From the NCBI RefSeq assembly GCF_000025185.1, contig NC_013720.1:682001-746000 (forward strand): a stretch of DNA of 64,000 bases, in the 5' to 3' direction. The notes beneath the pieces are model-generated. The model saw nothing but the letters and a program-made list of their open reading frames with translations. It was not told where the DNA came from and searched no databases. This document shows, piece after piece, positions 62,862 to 64,000 of the stretch; position 1 is the first letter of the stretch, and each line of letters starts with the position of its first letter. This stretch comes from Pirellula staleyi DSM 6068 (GTDB lineage: Bacteria; Planctomycetota; Planctomycetia; Pirellulales; Pirellulaceae). The position numbers and the translations under genes were made by a program.

Positions 62862-63995
62862 CTACTTGCTGCCTGCTGCAGGGACGGCTGGTGCCGCAGT
62901 TGCGGGGGCTGGCTTCACCGGAGCTATCGGAGCAGGACTAGCTGGCCCAGGTGTGGCTGGCCCAGGTGTGGCTGGCGCTGATGCGGCTGGCACTACGGGC
63001 GGTGTTGCCATGGGGGGCGGGACCACCACCGGCGGAATCGCTACCGGCGGATGCAACTTCAGCAGCCGCTCTGCCTGCTTGGCATACTTGTCGCGTGCGG
63101 CAGGGATCAGCTTCAGCGCGTTGTCGGCATAAATCTTCTTCAGCACTTCCTGGGGCAACGACACGCCGTAGATCTGCCACAACCCTTGCGGCGGAAACGG
63201 CTTCTCACTGTACGAGAAATACTCGTCGTCGGTTTCGAGAAATCGCCAATAAGCGTGCAAACGCTCTTCGGGCCACGGTCCGTCGGTCCCCAGTAAAATG
63301 CGATCCTGATAGCGTACAAAGAACTTACGCGCGGTGAACGGCTGGCGCCCTAGTTCCGAAATCCGCGACGCAATCTCGACATACAAGTTCGGATGCTTAT
63401 CGAGCCACTGCGACACCGTGGTGAGGTCTTCGCTGTTGCTGGCGACATGCGCGCCGATGAACGTCGTTTGACGATGCTTTTCAATCACCCGCAGCATCGC
63501 CGCGAGCAAATCCTCGCGCTTGGGATGCTCGGGACCATAGAAACTCCAGTCCTTGTGGCGACTGAGTTCTTCCCAGCGCTCGTTCTTCTCGTCGATCGGC
63601 TGAAAAAAGGCAGCCGGGTCGGCGACATGCATGATCACTGGCAGCCCCAACTGGCCACAGGTGCTCCAAATCTCATCCCAGCGCGGATCGTCGATTTTTA
63701 GATGCTTTCCATCGGGACCTTTGTAAGTGAGTCCGAAATCTTTGAAGATCTTCAGCCCCGCAATCCCCTGCTCTTTCGCCGCTTTCAGATCGCGGGCCAC
63801 ACGCTTCGCAAAATCTTCGCGCTGGCAATCCCACGAAGCAGGATCGTCGTCCTTACCACCGGGACCTTTCCAGTCGATATGCGCGAAGACCACAAACCGG
63901 TCGCTATGCGGCTTGAGGAACGCCAGATGCTCGTCGAGTGTTGGGCCGAGCGTGGCATCGAGACTCACGGCCAGCGCGATGTTCTCGCGATCCAT
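62862..63995 (-). CDS. Amidohydrolase-family protein with Pro/Ala-rich tail (N-terminus missing)
   Basis: The frame reaches the window edge, and the ATG at 63995 is probably internal, since the usual first strand with the metal-binding His-x-His is absent. The 377 visible residues show the barrel of the amidohydrolase-2 group: GIAGLKIFKDFG, GLPVIMHVADP (metal His), TTFIGAHVASN, NLYVEIASR, and LLGTDGPWPEERL with the conserved Asp. Family members are decarboxylases or lactonases. The last 55 residues are a Pro/Ala-rich tail encoded partly by a 15-base unit repeated near 62938-62981. Substrate is unknown. Confidence 0.8.
   Translation of the reverse strand: MDRENIALAVSLDATLGPTLDEHLAFLKPHSDRFVVFAHIDWKGPGGKDDDPASWDCQREDFAKRVARDLKAAKEQGIAGLKIFKDFGLTYKGPDGKHLKIDDPRWDEIWSTCGQLGLPVIMHVADPAAFFQPIDEKNERWEELSRHKDWSFYGPEHPKREDLLAAMLRVIEKHRQTTFIGAHVASNSEDLTTVSQWLDKHPNLYVEIASRISELGRQPFTARKFFVRYQDRILLGTDGPWPEERLHAYWRFLETDDEYFSYSEKPFPPQGLWQIYGVSLPQEVLKKIYADNALKLIPAARDKYAKQAERLLKLHPPVAIPPVVVPPPMATPPVVPAASAPATPGPATPGPASPAPIAPVKPAPATAAPAVPAAGSK
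62938..62981. repeat. Tandem 15-base repeats in the amidohydrolase tail
   Basis: GCTGGCCCAGGTGTG occurs in tandem with partial copies either side, coding for repeated Pro-Ala-Thr-Pro-Gly units on the minus strand. Copy number may vary between strains. Confidence 0.7.
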
Positions 63996-64000
63996 CGTCG

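Overview
The window looks like a chromosomal segment of a planctomycete, most likely a Pirellula-like member of the Pirellulaceae. This is an inference from content. The DNA is moderately GC-rich, and several secreted proteins are typical of the group, including a metalloprotease with an N-terminal LEPRLLM motif. There are HTTM and DUF1475 membrane proteins, a class II ribonucleotide reductase, degenerate sulfatase-like proteins, and many single genes separated by gaps that often lack strong ribosome binding sites. No rRNA, tRNA, CRISPR array, transposase or phage gene was recognised.

Layout. 0-20 kb: the tail of an unknown gene; a very cysteine-rich secreted repeat protein behind a long promoter region; a membrane-protein/HTTM pair; a CtpA-type protease; a YbaK-like deacylase; a polytopic membrane protein; then a run of large secreted proteins (a proline-rich lipoprotein fused to an alpha/beta hydrolase, a sulfatase-like protein without its usual active site, and a 1350-residue glycoside-hydrolase-like protein), a YegS-type lipid kinase and a MOSC protein. 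20-30 kb: an orphan ECF sigma factor, a block of palindromic repeats, a small AT-richer accessory patch with two short minus-strand genes, a stand-alone receiver domain, a dipeptide epimerase, a WD40-like/DUF1475 pair, the metalloprotease and a secreted phosphoesterase. 30-45 kb: a large unknown membrane-anchored protein, a cupin, a DUF4105 lipoprotein divergent from a TPP-dependent decarboxylase-like enzyme, an N-formylglutamate amidohydrolase homologue, 3-methyladenine DNA glycosylase, nrdJ, a HIT protein and a zinc alcohol dehydrogenase. 45-64 kb: a DUF1629-like protein, a MarR-esterase operon, a HEAT-like protein, an RNA-ligase-like protein, a DUF2459 protein, a clearly AT-rich foreign gene with nuclease-like features, a fatty acid desaturase, two secreted proteins, an ABC-F ATPase, a GH15-like protein with a SUI1/YciH gene, hibernation factor HPF, IspH and the end of an amidohydrolase gene.

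Cooperation between genes is mostly local. The clear co-transcribed sets are 1949-3750, 24288-25699 (stop and start codons overlap), 45922-47299 (regulator plus esterase) and 58550-60595. Translation functions (ABC-F, SUI1, HPF) lie within 5 kb of each other. Two kinds of dispersed repeat occur: a 202-bp MITE-like element present twice in opposite orientation, and short REP-like hairpins at two places. The most unusual items are the 24-cysteine secreted protein with an exact internal duplication, the paired 202-bp elements, the AT-rich patch at 20.7-22.1 kb with a probable frameshifted gene, the AT-rich gene at 50.1-51.2 kb, and the stand-alone RNA ligase domain.
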